DNA of 64,000 bases from Hymenobacter sp. J193 (lineage in GTDB: Bacteria; Bacteroidota; Bacteroidia; Cytophagales; Hymenobacteraceae): positions 124,001-188,000 of the forward strand of contig NZ_JAJONE010000004.1 of NCBI RefSeq assembly GCF_024700075.1, given 5' to 3'. A program made the translations under genes and the position numbers. The notes beneath the pieces were generated by a model, which worked only from the letters and a program-made list of their open reading frames with translations, ran no database searches and was not told the DNA's origin. This document shows, one piece after another, positions 21,486 through 30,155 of the stretch. The first letter of the stretch is position 1. Every line of letters begins with the position of its first letter.

Positions 21486-21518
21486 CGTAGGATTATGTCC
21501 ACTTACTAAAAGAACCCC
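21481..21518 (-). repeat. Tn3-family right inverted repeat
   Basis: Ends AAAGAACCCC at 21518; its reverse complement starts GGGGTTCTTTTAGTAAGTGG. It is followed immediately by TACAT (21519-21523), the right copy of the target-site duplication. Confidence 0.95.
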
Positions 21519-21523
21519 TACAT

Positions 21524-21821
21524 CGCCGGCGACACGGTCTGGAACCAGGACGTGGCCAACAACCTGCGGCAGTACCAGCCCGAGGTGGTGGTGCTCAACG
21601 CGGGCGACAACCAAATCACCGGACTCGGCTCCATCGTCATGAATCAGGAGGATGTCTACGCAGTGCACCAGGCGCTGCCCCGGGCCACGCTCGTCTCCAC
21701 CCACATGGAAGCCACCAACCACGCCACGCTCTCGCGCCAGCAGTTGCGCGCCTTCGCCGCCGAAAAGGGCATGACCAACCAGGTGTTGGTACCTGCGGAC
21801 GGAGAAGCCTATTTCTTCTAA
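21524..21821 (+). pseudogene. MBL-fold metallo-hydrolase, 3' part (split by Tn3 insertion)
   Basis: Carries the C-terminal 99 codons of the hydrolase begun at 15745. The visible frame reads IAGDTVW, where the Asp is the bridging metal ligand of MBL proteins, then VVVLNAGDNQI and STHMEATNHATLSR with a late His, ending EAYFF. It has no start of its own, and the frame is fused only to a few transposon codons. It is therefore silent unless the transposon leaves precisely. Confidence 0.92.
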
Positions 21822-21877
21822 TGCCGGTCGTATAGTTCGGGAATCAAATCCTGACGACTGACTGCTCTAACGGGCAA

Positions 21878-21917
21878 CAACAAAGCGTTTCCATCGCAAG
21901 AAGGAAACGCTTTGTTG
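21878..21917. terminator. 15-bp perfect hairpin, probable bidirectional terminator
   Basis: Arms CAACAAAGCGTTTCC and GGAAACGCTTTGTTG pair perfectly around a 10-nt loop, 57 bp after the hydrolase stop. There is no long T-run on either side, so factor-independent termination is likely but not certain. Confidence 0.65.
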
Positions 21918-21952
21918 GCTTTGGTTAGGAACCCCTTAATTGTCCCGGTTAG

Positions 21953-21980
21953 CCTTTGTACTAAACTTTTGACCAAGGCC
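21953..21980 (-). repeat. 28-nt dispersed repeat, copy 2
   Basis: Reverse complement begins GGCCTTGGTCAAAAGTTTAG and ends TACAAAGG. It differs from copy 1 at only a few positions and is in opposite orientation. Confidence 0.65.
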
Positions 21981-22173
21981 GAGTTTGTGGCATTGACTGT
22001 ATAGGTAATCAGCCTTCCCTAGCTCCTTGGTTTCCATTGTTGAGGAAAACGGGACGCTCCACCGTGCCAAGACGGCATGCCGGACAACGAGCGTCCGCCC
22101 CACTCAGCTACCATGAGATACCAGTTCCGTTCTCTGAACAGTTGGGCAACATACAAGCTCCTTCCCTGTCCTA

Positions 22174-23103
22174 CTAGCGCAAGCCTTGCATCTTCAGAAA
22201 CAAGCCACCCGGATTTTTGGTAGCCTTGATTTTATCAGTCTTCAGCTTGTAGATAAAGGCAAACAAGGCATCCACGTGCTTGGGCGACTGCAGAATCTCC
22301 TGCACCAGCTTGGGTTCGGCAATACCTAGGGTTTCGAGGTGTTTGCGGGCCAGTTGCATCTTGGCGTCGTCGGCCTCCAGCTCGAAGGGGATAGGCAGTT
22401 GCTGAGGTACCTGGGTGTTGACGTAGAACTTGATGCTTTGGAAGGAGCGACCCTTTTTCAGGAGCTCGTACTTGATGCGCAAGTCGGTGTGCTCGTTTAT
22501 CTGCGTCGTGGCCACGTCGAGCACGTACTTCTGCAAGGAGGAAATCTGGGCGTACTGCTCGGGCTCTTTACCAGCTGGGTCCTTGAGCTTGAGCATGCCC
22601 TTGAACTCATCCAGGGAGTAGGTCTTAGTCTCCCCGATGTCCTTCCACTGCGAGGCCAGCTGGTAGATGCGCTTGGCGTACTTGCTGCTCAGGCTAAAGG
22701 CAGCCTGCAGGCGGTAAGACGTGAAGTTGCTCTTCAGGTCAATGAGGAAAGGCCGCATGCGCTCGGATATCTCCAGCTCAATGGTGCCCTCGCCCTTGCG
22801 GTACAGCGCCGAGGCCAGCAGACTCACCTGCAGCAGGGTTTTGCCGGTCTCGATGTGATAGACCCGGCTGTTGAGGTTCTCAGTGGATTCGAGCAGCTGC
22901 TTGTAGTTCCAGGTGCGCCCGGTCATCTCCATCAGCTCCTGGACCCGGATTTCGTAGATGGTGCCGGCCTTGTCCTGCTTGGTGAGCTTAGAGAGGAGCG
23001 AGAAGACGATGTCCATCTCGCAGGCACTCATCTCGTAGCGGGCCGTCGTCAGCGCGTTATGCTGCCGAATTTCTATCGGGACGGTGGATTCGGGCGCGGC
23101 CAT
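22174..23103 (-). CDS. rep: Plasmid replication initiator, Rep_3 family
   Basis: 309 residues, no signal peptide. The N-terminal winged-helix domain has ALTTARYEMSACEMDIVFSL and EIRVQELMEMTG, the pattern of Rep_3/RepB-type initiators. The second winged helix includes YAKRIYQLASQWKDIG and YSLDEFKGMLKL. Such proteins bind iterons as monomers to open the origin and as dimers to repress their own gene. It is transcribed away from the iteron array at 23209-24004, and a TATGTTTG promoter box lies 26 bp before the ATG. This gene and the array are the main evidence that the window is a plasmid. Confidence 0.92.
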   Translation of the reverse strand: MAAPESTVPIEIRQHNALTTARYEMSACEMDIVFSLLSKLTKQDKAGTIYEIRVQELMEMTGRTWNYKQLLESTENLNSRVYHIETGKTLLQVSLLASALYRKGEGTIELEISERMRPFLIDLKSNFTSYRLQAAFSLSSKYAKRIYQLASQWKDIGETKTYSLDEFKGMLKLKDPAGKEPEQYAQISSLQKYVLDVATTQINEHTDLRIKYELLKKGRSFQSIKFYVNTQVPQQLPIPFELEADDAKMQLARKHLETLGIAEPKLVQEILQSPKHVDALFAFIYKLKTDKIKATKNPGGLFLKMQGLR

Positions 23104-23128
23104 ACGCAGCTACTGGGGTGATACCAAG

Positions 23129-23136
23129 CAAACATA
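23129..23136 (-). promoter_or_regulatory. -7 box of the rep promoter
   Basis: TATGTTTG on the minus strand, an exact fit to the Bacteroidota TAnnTTTG element, 26 bp ahead of the rep ATG. Iterons start 73 bp further upstream. Confidence 0.65.
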
Positions 23137-23208
23137 CGGCTTAAATCGGAAACTAATAGAGCCAAATCCTGAATCTATGAGCAGCCGGAATGCCTGTGGT
23201 GGTGCTGA

Positions 23209-23535
23209 CTTATAAAAGCTATTAGTTAGACTTATGAAACCTATTAGTTAGCTGGTCGCGAGTTTTCGGCGAGGCTTATAAAAGCTATTAGTTAGACTTA
23301 TAAAAGCTATTAGTTCGCAGCCGGTCAGAAGGGAGCTTCAGGAGCGTTGTTTCACCAGTGACTTATAAAATCTATTAGTTCGCCAGCATAGGGTGTAATG
23401 ATAGCCATGGATTCCACCTCTATTAGTTAGCTTATCAAAGCTATTAATTTGGCTTATGAAACCTATTACCCCGCTTATGAAACCTATTACCCCGCTTATG
23501 AAACCTATTAGTTGGCTTATGAAACCTATTACTAA
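23209..23535 (+). repeat. Iteron array of the replication origin
   Basis: At least ten direct copies of a 19-nt unit close to CTTATAAAAGCTATTAGTT, starting at 23209, 23231, 23275, 23297, 23362, 23431, 23453, 23474, 23495 and 23516. Two subtypes are visible: TATAAAAGC and TATGAAACC. Paired copies are 22 bp apart in the first half and 21 bp apart in the last four. A partial copy (CTATTAGTTAG) stands just before 23431. Beside a Rep_3 gene, these are Rep-binding iterons. Confidence 0.9.
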
Positions 23536-24041
23536 AGCCGCTTAAGATACTGAGGTACAAAAAGTTGCGAGCCCTGCAAATACCTTAAATACTTAAAATA
23601 CTCACAAGCTTGTTGAAGCTAGAGTACAAAAGCTTATAAAGTGGTGGTTTAGGGCGATACCCGAACGAAAACAACAAAAAAGGGAGTCTAAACAAGCACA
23701 AAATCGGATTGCACTTTTTAAAGAATTTTTTACCTTTTTCTGCTATTTAGAACATCCCTGTATACCTCAAAGGTAACTTAAAAACTACGCTGATAACTCA
23801 CAGATGGCTCATTAATAGATTTTATAAGTGTCGTAAGAGACTTTCGGCAGCTTCTGCAACGGCATCCGAAACAGCGCAAGGAGGTGTCCATGGACATGAT
23901 AGCAATGCCAATAGTACCTTCTGGACTTATAAAACCTATTTTTTAGCAGACTTTATGGCCTACAGTTCAGCTGAGCAGGTAAGTGAACTAATAGGTTTTA
24001 TAAGCCAAAATGCGGGGTAGCGCCATCAGGCAGCAGAGTTA
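23536..24041. other. AT-rich part of the replication origin with outlying and inverted iterons
   Basis: No gene. The stretch 23560-23830 is much more AT-rich than its surroundings and may be the DNA-unwinding region. A direct iteron-like copy starts at 23926 (CTTATAAAACCTATT). An inverted copy lies at 23986-24004 (AACTAATAGGTTTTATAAG) and an inverted half copy at 23814-23828. Inverted copies away from the main array could serve Rep autoregulation or handcuffing. I see no good DnaA box. Confidence 0.65.
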
Positions 24042-24056
24042 GCCTTGGTCAAAAGT
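24042..24056 (+). repeat. Dispersed repeat, copy 3 (half length)
   Basis: GCCTTGGTCAAAAGT, identical to the core of copy 2, directly after the STAND gene stop on its downstream side. Confidence 0.55.
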
Positions 24057-24060
24057 ATCT

Positions 24061-27000
24061 CTATCCGGCAATCGCTTCGTCCGCTGGATACCGCTTGGTA
24101 GCTGTTTCTTCCTCTGCATCCTGGTCATAGCGCCGGGAACGCTTCAACCTTTTTTCCACGTGTAGCACCGGCTCAAAACGAAGTAGCTGGGCCAGCGCCT
24201 CAGCTGATGCCACGACCAGCCATCCCTCCCCTGCTTCACTGTTGGTATGCGGAGGTGGCATGTCCACGTTGCCGCTCATCCAATAAACGGATTCCACCAG
24301 CAGTTCTCCATCTTGGTTTTGCCACCCAAACAGCTTGCCGGGCGCGGGCTGCCAGCCCAACGATTTTGCAAGCGCCGGATTAAAGGCTAGCCAAGCCGAT
24401 TGCTGGGTAAGGGAATTGAGCTGCTCCCGGCCAATAATGAGGGCGCCTGAGCTGGGCTGGAGGTCACGGTAGGCGTCGGTTGGACAGTTGAAGACCAAGT
24501 CAAGGCTCGTCAACTCCTCATCGGATTCTTCTTCCGCTGTCAGTTGACACTGATACTCTTCAGTAGCGGCATTCCAGTCCAACGTATGCAGGTGCGTGTC
24601 CTCCCCGATAACTAGCCAGCCCGGCCGGTAGACTGGCAGGGTCGTTGTGCGAAGCTGTTCGGCCGCCGCTACCTCGCTTACCCACTCCTTAGCCAGGTGC
24701 TCATAACGTTCGCGTTGCAGCGACTGAACGCAGGGCGGCTTGGCCACCTCGGAGAATGAATAGGCTTGGTAATCGGGCATGGCTAAGTCAGCAGCGGCCA
24801 CAGCAGCGAGCGGCAGAACCCCGGCATCTAGCAACTCCGTCACCACATGCAGCAGGGCCCGCCGAGCGGTTGCTACTCGGGGCCAAGTCAGCTTATATTT
24901 CAGCCTGGTGGCACGCAGTTGCGCGCTCAAATCTTTTTGATACTCATCAGTCCATCGGGCTGGGTCATCCAATTCGGCCATGATGGTGCTGGCCCGGTGA
25001 TACAGGGCGGCTGTCTTCAAGCCGGCCCGGCTCGCCAGCCAGGCAAGGGTACCGTCGTACGGTCTCACCAACTGATGCGGAGAGACATCCTTACCTCCTA
25101 TCGTGCTTGGTGCTGCCTCGGCGAATTGCAAGCGATAAGTAGCTGGCAAGGGCTTTGACGCAATAACTGGTAAGGGTGTGTCTGCGGCTGTAAGCAGCCG
25201 CCGGGCTGCTTGCCGCAACTGGTAATTGCGGGCTACCGCCAGCTTTAATAGTGCTGGCGTAAACTCCGCATAGGTCACGACTATCCGCGTGGGCACCCGC
25301 AGTAACACTTCTAAAAAGAGTTCGACTTCCGACTCCAAGCCCGTACTCAGATGATGCAGCTGCTGCAGCGCCTCTGCGTGGCCTCGTTCGACCAGTTCCG
25401 CGAGTTGTCGCCGCATGGGCTGGCTTACGGCCGCCATGGGCGAATCGGCCAGATATGTCAGCAGTTCCACTAGCACTCGGCCCAGGCTTGCGGGGCTGGC
25501 TTGCAGGTCGGGTAGATTAGGAGCAGCCGCACTGTTGCCCAGCAGACGCTGCACGTAGCCAAATATCTCGTCCCAAATTACTTCCAAGCTAAAGTCGGTC
25601 CGTAATACCGGCAAGATGTCGTCCAAGCTTTCAATGTAGATGCTAGGATACTTGCCTTCAATCAAATCCTGCGTAAAGGTGGTAAACGCGCGCTCCCGGC
25701 CTTGTACTGGCTCAAATTCCTGTAGCACTTGGAACGCATGCAGGCGGCTACCTCCATCATGCCCCTTTACCCAACCTGACGAGCTTGAAGCCGCTACAGC
25801 CCGCTCGGCTAGTTGCAAACCGAGCGTGTGATTATCAAGCTGCCGGGCCAACTTACTGAGCGTGCTATAGCCGGCGGCCCGGTAATGGCTGTTTTGCAGG
25901 CGGTCGGCTACTGTGCTCAGCTGCTCGGTCGTCAATATCGGTGCTAGCTGGTGCAGGACCGGGCTCCAGTCAAACCAGGAATTACCGTAGTCTTCCTGCG
26001 CCAGCAGGTCCGTTAGGTCATCGTAACTGCTCACGCGAGCGAGCACCTCGTCCTCAGTCAGCTTTTGGTAATTAGGCTGCACGGTGAGCATGTTGGAGGA
26101 AGTCGTGTTGTCGTCTTGGCCAGTGGGAGCAGGCAAAGCAAAAGCCGGGTAGTAATCGGTTATTGCATGGCCCTTGGCAGTCACGAAATCTTCTACCTCC
26201 TTGAGCAGCCCACGGCGCGTTTCCGATAAGGCGCGGCACGTGATGCTGTCGAGCAGAAACGGTACGTGCGCGGTAAACAGGCCAGCACCCAGCAGCGCGT
26301 AACCTTTTTCCAGCAGCCGGCGCAGCAGCCGATAACGCTCCTCCTGGTCATGCCACAGTACAACCGTCCCATAGAAGCGCACGCCGTCCGCGTATTCTGC
26401 TGCTGTCGCAGCTTGGTCAAGATAGGCTAGCATGAACATGGCGAGTCCATCCTCAAAGTCCAGCAGGCCGTACTGCAGCTGCCATTTGAGCTGTAGGAGG
26501 CCGCTGCCCATGTTCCAGGCAAGGGTGGCCCCCAGCACGCTGGACGCCGCTTCCCAGAGCGTGCCGCCTTCGGTGGTATCGCGCACGAATGGCAACTGAC
26601 CCAGAAACCAACCTAGTCGCTCGGGCGCCTGCGCGGGCTGCTGTTGATTTACCTGTCGCAGCCAACTTAGCCAGGTATTAAGTTGATAGTCCTTGCGGTA
26701 GCCGACGCCGATGGACTGCTGCAGGGTCTGACGTAGCCAGTGCTCGGCGCGGGCCGGGTTACCGGCCGCCGCCCAGGCCTGCGCCTGCGCCTGGCATTCT
26801 CTGACCCGGGCATCCACATCCTGCCCGTCGAGCATCGTTGCCTCCAGCCCTTCCAGGCGTTGGCTGACCCCAGCCGGGTCGTGACCATTCGCCAGTAGCG
26901 CCACCAACAGGCTGCGCTGTACCGTCGCTGGCCACCATTGGGGCCGGTCGGCAACCTCTTGGTCTACTAGCTCCAGCAACTCAGCCAGCGCGGGCGAGCC

Positions 27001-29331
27001 GTGAACAGCCACCACCTGCACCAGAAAATCGAAGTAGGCCTCGCGCAGAATCAAGAGGCGGTAAGCGTAGCGCTGCCGGTGATGCACCAGCCCGTAAAAG
27101 GCTCGCATCAGCGGCCGCAGGCGTTGTGGCAGTCCTCCTTTCGCTATCCGCTGGCCGGCGAGTCCTTCGGCCCAGAGTTCCGCCAGAAGCGCTAGTTGTC
27201 GCTGGAAATTCACTACAGGTTCTTCATCTGACCCGGAAGGAGCGGCCGGTACGGCCACCAGCATAGATACCCCTTGCCCAATGAGCCAGCGCAGCTTTTG
27301 CAGCAGAATAAACGGCCAGAATTCCGCCAGCGTAGTATCCCGAGCATCCAAATCCCGGCCAGTCAGAAGGAACGATGGAACCCCTGTCAGCCATTGGCTG
27401 ACCGAGACTGGGTCACGGTTTACGTGATAAAGCAAATCGGCGATGTGGACCCGGGGGGCACCCCGCATCCGGTCAATTGGAAACTCCGCAAGCAGCACTG
27501 CCAAGTAGTAAGCGGCCCGGGGCTGGTCGCCGTCGGCCAAGCACTGCGTAATGGCGGCTTGCAGTACCTCGGAAAAGTACTGCATCTGCCGCTCGTGCGG
27601 TGGGCGGAACTCGGCCAGCACCAATTCCAGCTGCTCCCAGTGCCGCACATCGACCAATCGGGTGGCCAAGTCCTGCAGCAGAGAAAGCCGCAGATTAACG
27701 GTCCACTCGGCCACTGAGCGCCGCAGACCGGTTTCATCAAGTACCTGAATGTTATTTAGCCGGGTTAACAGCCGGGGTAATTCCTGAAAGTGTACGGCTA
27801 CTTCCACCCACCGCGCCAGCGTTCGTTCGGTAACATCCTCATCGTGGCCGTTTTCGATGATAATTGCCTCCTCCTGCACCATCGCAGGCTCGGCCAGACT
27901 CAGCAGCATGGCGGCCTCGGGCTGGTCACCGGCATCGTAGAAGACCTGGGCCGCGTATAGGCTGAAGGCATCATTTTCCCTCAGGGTGCGGCCCTCGCGT
28001 AGGTATTGCCGGGCGCGGGTCAGCTGTCCTAGCTGTATCAGGTCATCAACAAAATTGGATGGGTCTACCATCCGCAGGCGGCTCTCCAGTTCCGCATATA
28101 CCAAGACGTAGCGCGTCAGGGCCACCACGTCCTGAGTCTGTCGGGCAACCTCCAAGCCCAACCGGATATCGCGCCGGATGTCAGCCACCGGCCGGAAGCG
28201 CAGCAACTGGTCCCCGAAGTGGGCAGGAGTAGCCAGACGCTGAAACTGCGCGAAGTCTCCGGCCCGAAACCAGTGGCCCAGGGCCAGCCAGTCAGGCTCA
28301 ACATCCGAGGCTTCGTAATACGTGGCCAGCTGCCGGTGAAAAGCGGCTTCCGCCGTTGCATCGGGTCGGCCCGTCAGCGGGTCCAACGCAGTCTGCTGGA
28401 TTAGAAACTGCCGGAAAGAGTTGTGGAAAAAGGTCCAGCTGTCGCCTACAATGTAGAAGAGCACCTTGGTTTTATCGACCAGCGTTTGGAGCAACTCTTT
28501 CTTAACCGACCATTCCCGTACAAAATCTAGGTTGATAGTGTCTGTGATGTGCGCCAGCAGGCCTAGCAGGTTCACCAGTTTCGGTTTCGGCTTGATAGCC
28601 TTCCATATTTTGCGGTAGTAGACCTCGATGTTGCCGCTGATACGCCCGAAGCCAACGAGGGCCGTATCCCGGTCGGCCGCCTGCCGGATTCTCTCCAACA
28701 GGTAAGCCAAGTACAGCGGGTGGCCCTGCGACTTATGGAGGATGAGTCGCTGCTGCTCCGGAGTTAGGGGTGGGTGCAGGTCTGCCGCTTCAATGAAGCG
28801 CAGTACCTCCCGGCGGTTCAGCGGCTCGATAGTTACGGCACGCTCCTCGTCCCGCCAACTCGCCTGAATCTCCTCACTAATGTCCGCTAACTCAATCGAC
28901 TGGCTGCCCAGAACTATGAATACCCCAGCGGGTAGTGCTACTGGTACGGGTAACTCGCGCAATAAGCTGTGCACGGTATCGGTGTACTCCCGGGGCACGT
29001 GGTCGAGCCCATCGATAAACAGGATGGTACGTTGCCCCTCCTGTTCAAAGTTTTCACCCAACAGCCGCAGCTGCTCATAGAATACCTTGCGCAGAAAATC
29101 CAAATCCTGGTAGGGCAACACATCGCGGGGGTAGATGCCCTCGGTTTTGAGTTGGAAGACCAGGTCGAAGAAAAAAGCTTTGGAATCGCCCCGGGCTTGG
29201 TAATTCTTCTCCGGATTCGTGAAATCAAAGGCGAAGTAGCGGATGATGCGCTCTGTAGGGAAATGCGCCCGCCGTTCATCCGCCCACTGCGTGAGCAGTG
29301 TCGACTTGCCCGCTCCTGGTGTACCAGTCAA
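24061..29331 (-). CDS. Very large STAND/AAA NTPase, probable C-terminal part of an Avs-like defence protein
   Basis: 1,756 codons beginning within GTPGAGKST, a perfect Walker A. Walker B is TILFIDGLDHV (about 102-112), followed by VFIVLGSQ. A winged-helix-like part follows (GHPLYLAYLLERI, FFHNSFRQFLIQQ). Then come more than 1,300 residues of helical, TPR/HEAT-like sequence and a final beta-rich region (LVVASAEALAQLLRFEP). The frame has no ATG at its head; its first codon is the TTG inside the P-loop strand. It overlaps the end of the upstream nuclease gene out of frame, and restoring one T makes GGYLFLTGTPGAGKST continuous. So this is very likely the rest of one roughly 2,030-residue protein. 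Nuclease-STAND-sensor order is that of Avs (AVAST) antiphage NTPases; target recognition cannot be predicted. Confidence 0.7.
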   Translation of the reverse strand: MTGTPGAGKSTLLTQWADERRAHFPTERIIRYFAFDFTNPEKNYQARGDSKAFFFDLVFQLKTEGIYPRDVLPYQDLDFLRKVFYEQLRLLGENFEQEGQRTILFIDGLDHVPREYTDTVHSLLRELPVPVALPAGVFIVLGSQSIELADISEEIQASWRDEERAVTIEPLNRREVLRFIEAADLHPPLTPEQQRLILHKSQGHPLYLAYLLERIRQAADRDTALVGFGRISGNIEVYYRKIWKAIKPKPKLVNLLGLLAHITDTINLDFVREWSVKKELLQTLVDKTKVLFYIVGDSWTFFHNSFRQFLIQQTALDPLTGRPDATAEAAFHRQLATYYEASDVEPDWLALGHWFRAGDFAQFQRLATPAHFGDQLLRFRPVADIRRDIRLGLEVARQTQDVVALTRYVLVYAELESRLRMVDPSNFVDDLIQLGQLTRARQYLREGRTLRENDAFSLYAAQVFYDAGDQPEAAMLLSLAEPAMVQEEAIIIENGHDEDVTERTLARWVEVAVHFQELPRLLTRLNNIQVLDETGLRRSVAEWTVNLRLSLLQDLATRLVDVRHWEQLELVLAEFRPPHERQMQYFSEVLQAAITQCLADGDQPRAAYYLAVLLAEFPIDRMRGAPRVHIADLLYHVNRDPVSVSQWLTGVPSFLLTGRDLDARDTTLAEFWPFILLQKLRWLIGQGVSMLVAVPAAPSGSDEEPVVNFQRQLALLAELWAEGLAGQRIAKGGLPQRLRPLMRAFYGLVHHRQRYAYRLLILREAYFDFLVQVVAVHGSPALAELLELVDQEVADRPQWWPATVQRSLLVALLANGHDPAGVSQRLEGLEATMLDGQDVDARVRECQAQAQAWAAAGNPARAEHWLRQTLQQSIGVGYRKDYQLNTWLSWLRQVNQQQPAQAPERLGWFLGQLPFVRDTTEGGTLWEAASSVLGATLAWNMGSGLLQLKWQLQYGLLDFEDGLAMFMLAYLDQAATAAEYADGVRFYGTVVLWHDQEERYRLLRRLLEKGYALLGAGLFTAHVPFLLDSITCRALSETRRGLLKEVEDFVTAKGHAITDYYPAFALPAPTGQDDNTTSSNMLTVQPNYQKLTEDEVLARVSSYDDLTDLLAQEDYGNSWFDWSPVLHQLAPILTTEQLSTVADRLQNSHYRAAGYSTLSKLARQLDNHTLGLQLAERAVAASSSSGWVKGHDGGSRLHAFQVLQEFEPVQGRERAFTTFTQDLIEGKYPSIYIESLDDILPVLRTDFSLEVIWDEIFGYVQRLLGNSAAAPNLPDLQASPASLGRVLVELLTYLADSPMAAVSQPMRRQLAELVERGHAEALQQLHHLSTGLESEVELFLEVLLRVPTRIVVTYAEFTPALLKLAVARNYQLRQAARRLLTAADTPLPVIASKPLPATYRLQFAEAAPSTIGGKDVSPHQLVRPYDGTLAWLASRAGLKTAALYHRASTIMAELDDPARWTDEYQKDLSAQLRATRLKYKLTWPRVATARRALLHVVTELLDAGVLPLAAVAAADLAMPDYQAYSFSEVAKPPCVQSLQRERYEHLAKEWVSEVAAAEQLRTTTLPVYRPGWLVIGEDTHLHTLDWNAATEEYQCQLTAEEESDEELTSLDLVFNCPTDAYRDLQPSSGALIIGREQLNSLTQQSAWLAFNPALAKSLGWQPAPGKLFGWQNQDGELLVESVYWMSGNVDMPPPHTNSEAGEGWLVVASAEALAQLLRFEPVLHVEKRLKRSRRYDQDAEEETATKRYPADEAIAG

Positions 29332-29341
29332 AAAAGATAAC
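29328..29341 (-). other. Frame junction C-TTTTTT-G between nuclease and STAND parts
   Basis: On the minus strand the bases run TATCTTTTTTGACTGG. Frame 0 reads Y-L-F-stop; a -1 slip on C-TTT-TTT-G, or one more T in the run, reads Y-L-F-L-T-G into the Walker A. Either programmed slippage or a single-base deletion (biological or technical) fits. Confidence 0.7.
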
Positions 29342-30155
29342 CTCCAGAATGGGCGGCTAACTTCGCTTCTAATTGCGCGATGGTGCCCCGGATGGGCTGG
29401 TATCTAGCTTTATCAACGAACAGTTCGTGGGTGAATGTCGTCTCGAAGCGCGCTTGCCAGCCTAGTGCCGAGATAAGGTGGCTGCGGTTTAGCTGCACCG
29501 GCCGGTCAGGATGGCCCACGCTCTCCAGCAGGTAGGAGCGGAAATCGTTCAGGTCGCCGTCCAACTGATTATGCCCAGCTCGCACGACGCTGAAATCCTT
29601 GGCTTGGTAGGCTGGCTCAAACGTAAAATGTGCTGCAAACTCTTCGAATTCTGCCCGGCTGACTTTGCTGGCCCGGACGAGTCGGGTTATTATCGGCTGC
29701 CATTTGGCTGGCACGGGCTGCCGGGTTTGCAGGGGTTGCCAGGCCTCGGCGAAGAACGCGGCGGTAGAACCGACGACGGCCTTTTTGTGCGCAATCCTGT
29801 CTTTGGTGGTCAGGCACTTATTGGTGAGCAGGTGCGCAAGTACCTGCTTTGGCTCCGACTGATATTTGGTGCGCAGTCCCTGCCAGCTGCTCACCAACGA
29901 AGGCAGCAGTTGGCTAAAGTCGTTTAGCGAGATAGCGGCCCCGGAGATAGTCCATTTGACCTGATAGGCAAAAACCGTCGTCGGCGTGGCGTAGAGAATG
30001 TCATCCAACTGCTGGGCCTCTGGGTCGGCCACCCGGACCCATTCTAGGGAGTTGTGCAGCAGTTGCCGGTAGGCTAGCCAGGCAAACTCTCCAAACTGCG
30101 GGAGAAAGCCACCGATAGCTTGTCGTTCACCTTTCGCTGATATTGGTTTGTTCAT
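29328..30155 (-). CDS. Cap4/DUF4297-like nuclease domain, N-terminal part of the Avs-like protein
   Basis: 275 residues. The first 70 contain GGFLPQFGEFAWLAYRQLL, then DDILY (Asp 51-52) and FAYQVKW (Gln 65, Lys 67), an acidic pair followed by QxK. This is the PD-(D/E)XK pattern of Cap4-type dsDNA endonucleases used as effectors in CBASS and Avs systems. The rest is helical, including LARASK-like and SRAEFEEFAAHF segments. The frame ends SGGYLF-stop exactly where a P-loop strand should begin; the NTPase continues one base away. As read, only the nuclease would be made without frameshifting. Nuclease family is inferred from motif and architecture. Confidence 0.68.
   Translation of the reverse strand: MNKPISAKGERQAIGGFLPQFGEFAWLAYRQLLHNSLEWVRVADPEAQQLDDILYATPTTVFAYQVKWTISGAAISLNDFSQLLPSLVSSWQGLRTKYQSEPKQVLAHLLTNKCLTTKDRIAHKKAVVGSTAAFFAEAWQPLQTRQPVPAKWQPIITRLVRASKVSRAEFEEFAAHFTFEPAYQAKDFSVVRAGHNQLDGDLNDFRSYLLESVGHPDRPVQLNRSHLISALGWQARFETTFTHELFVDKARYQPIRGTIAQLEAKLAAHSGGYLF

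Larger units (their letters stand above)
16215..21518. mobile_element. Complete Tn3-family transposon, 5,304 bp, with esterase-like passenger
   Basis: Bounded by 38-bp inverted repeats (16215-16252 and 21481-21518; both begin GGGGTTCTTTTAG and differ at two positions) and flanked by TACAT duplications. Inside, from left: an erythromycin-esterase-like gene (minus), the resolvase gene (minus), a probable res region, and tnpA (plus), whose stop codon lies in the right repeat. tnpR and tnpA are divergent, as in Tn3 itself. All coding frames are intact and the duplications identical, so the insertion looks recent. Confidence 0.96.
21822..22173. other. Intergenic stretch between MBL 3' part and rep
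   Basis: No gene seen. It holds a strong hairpin (21878-21917), repeat copy 2 (21953-21980), and a weaker stem-loop with perfect GGACGCTC / GAGCGTCC arms at 22052-22059 and 22089-22096. The weaker one lies 78 bp beyond the rep stop and may terminate rep transcription. Confidence 0.55.

Noticed and set aside
22184..22196. CTTGCATCTT near the rep stop as a copper half-site
   Set aside because: It encodes the last residues of Rep and has no partner element.
23209..23535. Regularly spaced repeats considered as a CRISPR array
   Set aside because: Repeats touch with 2-3 nt between them and there are no unique spacers or cas genes; they are iterons next to a rep gene.
24061..29331. Reading the STAND frame as an independent gene with a TTG start
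   Set aside because: The TTG is the residue before the Walker A strand; no family member starts there, and the upstream frame supplies the missing N-terminus.
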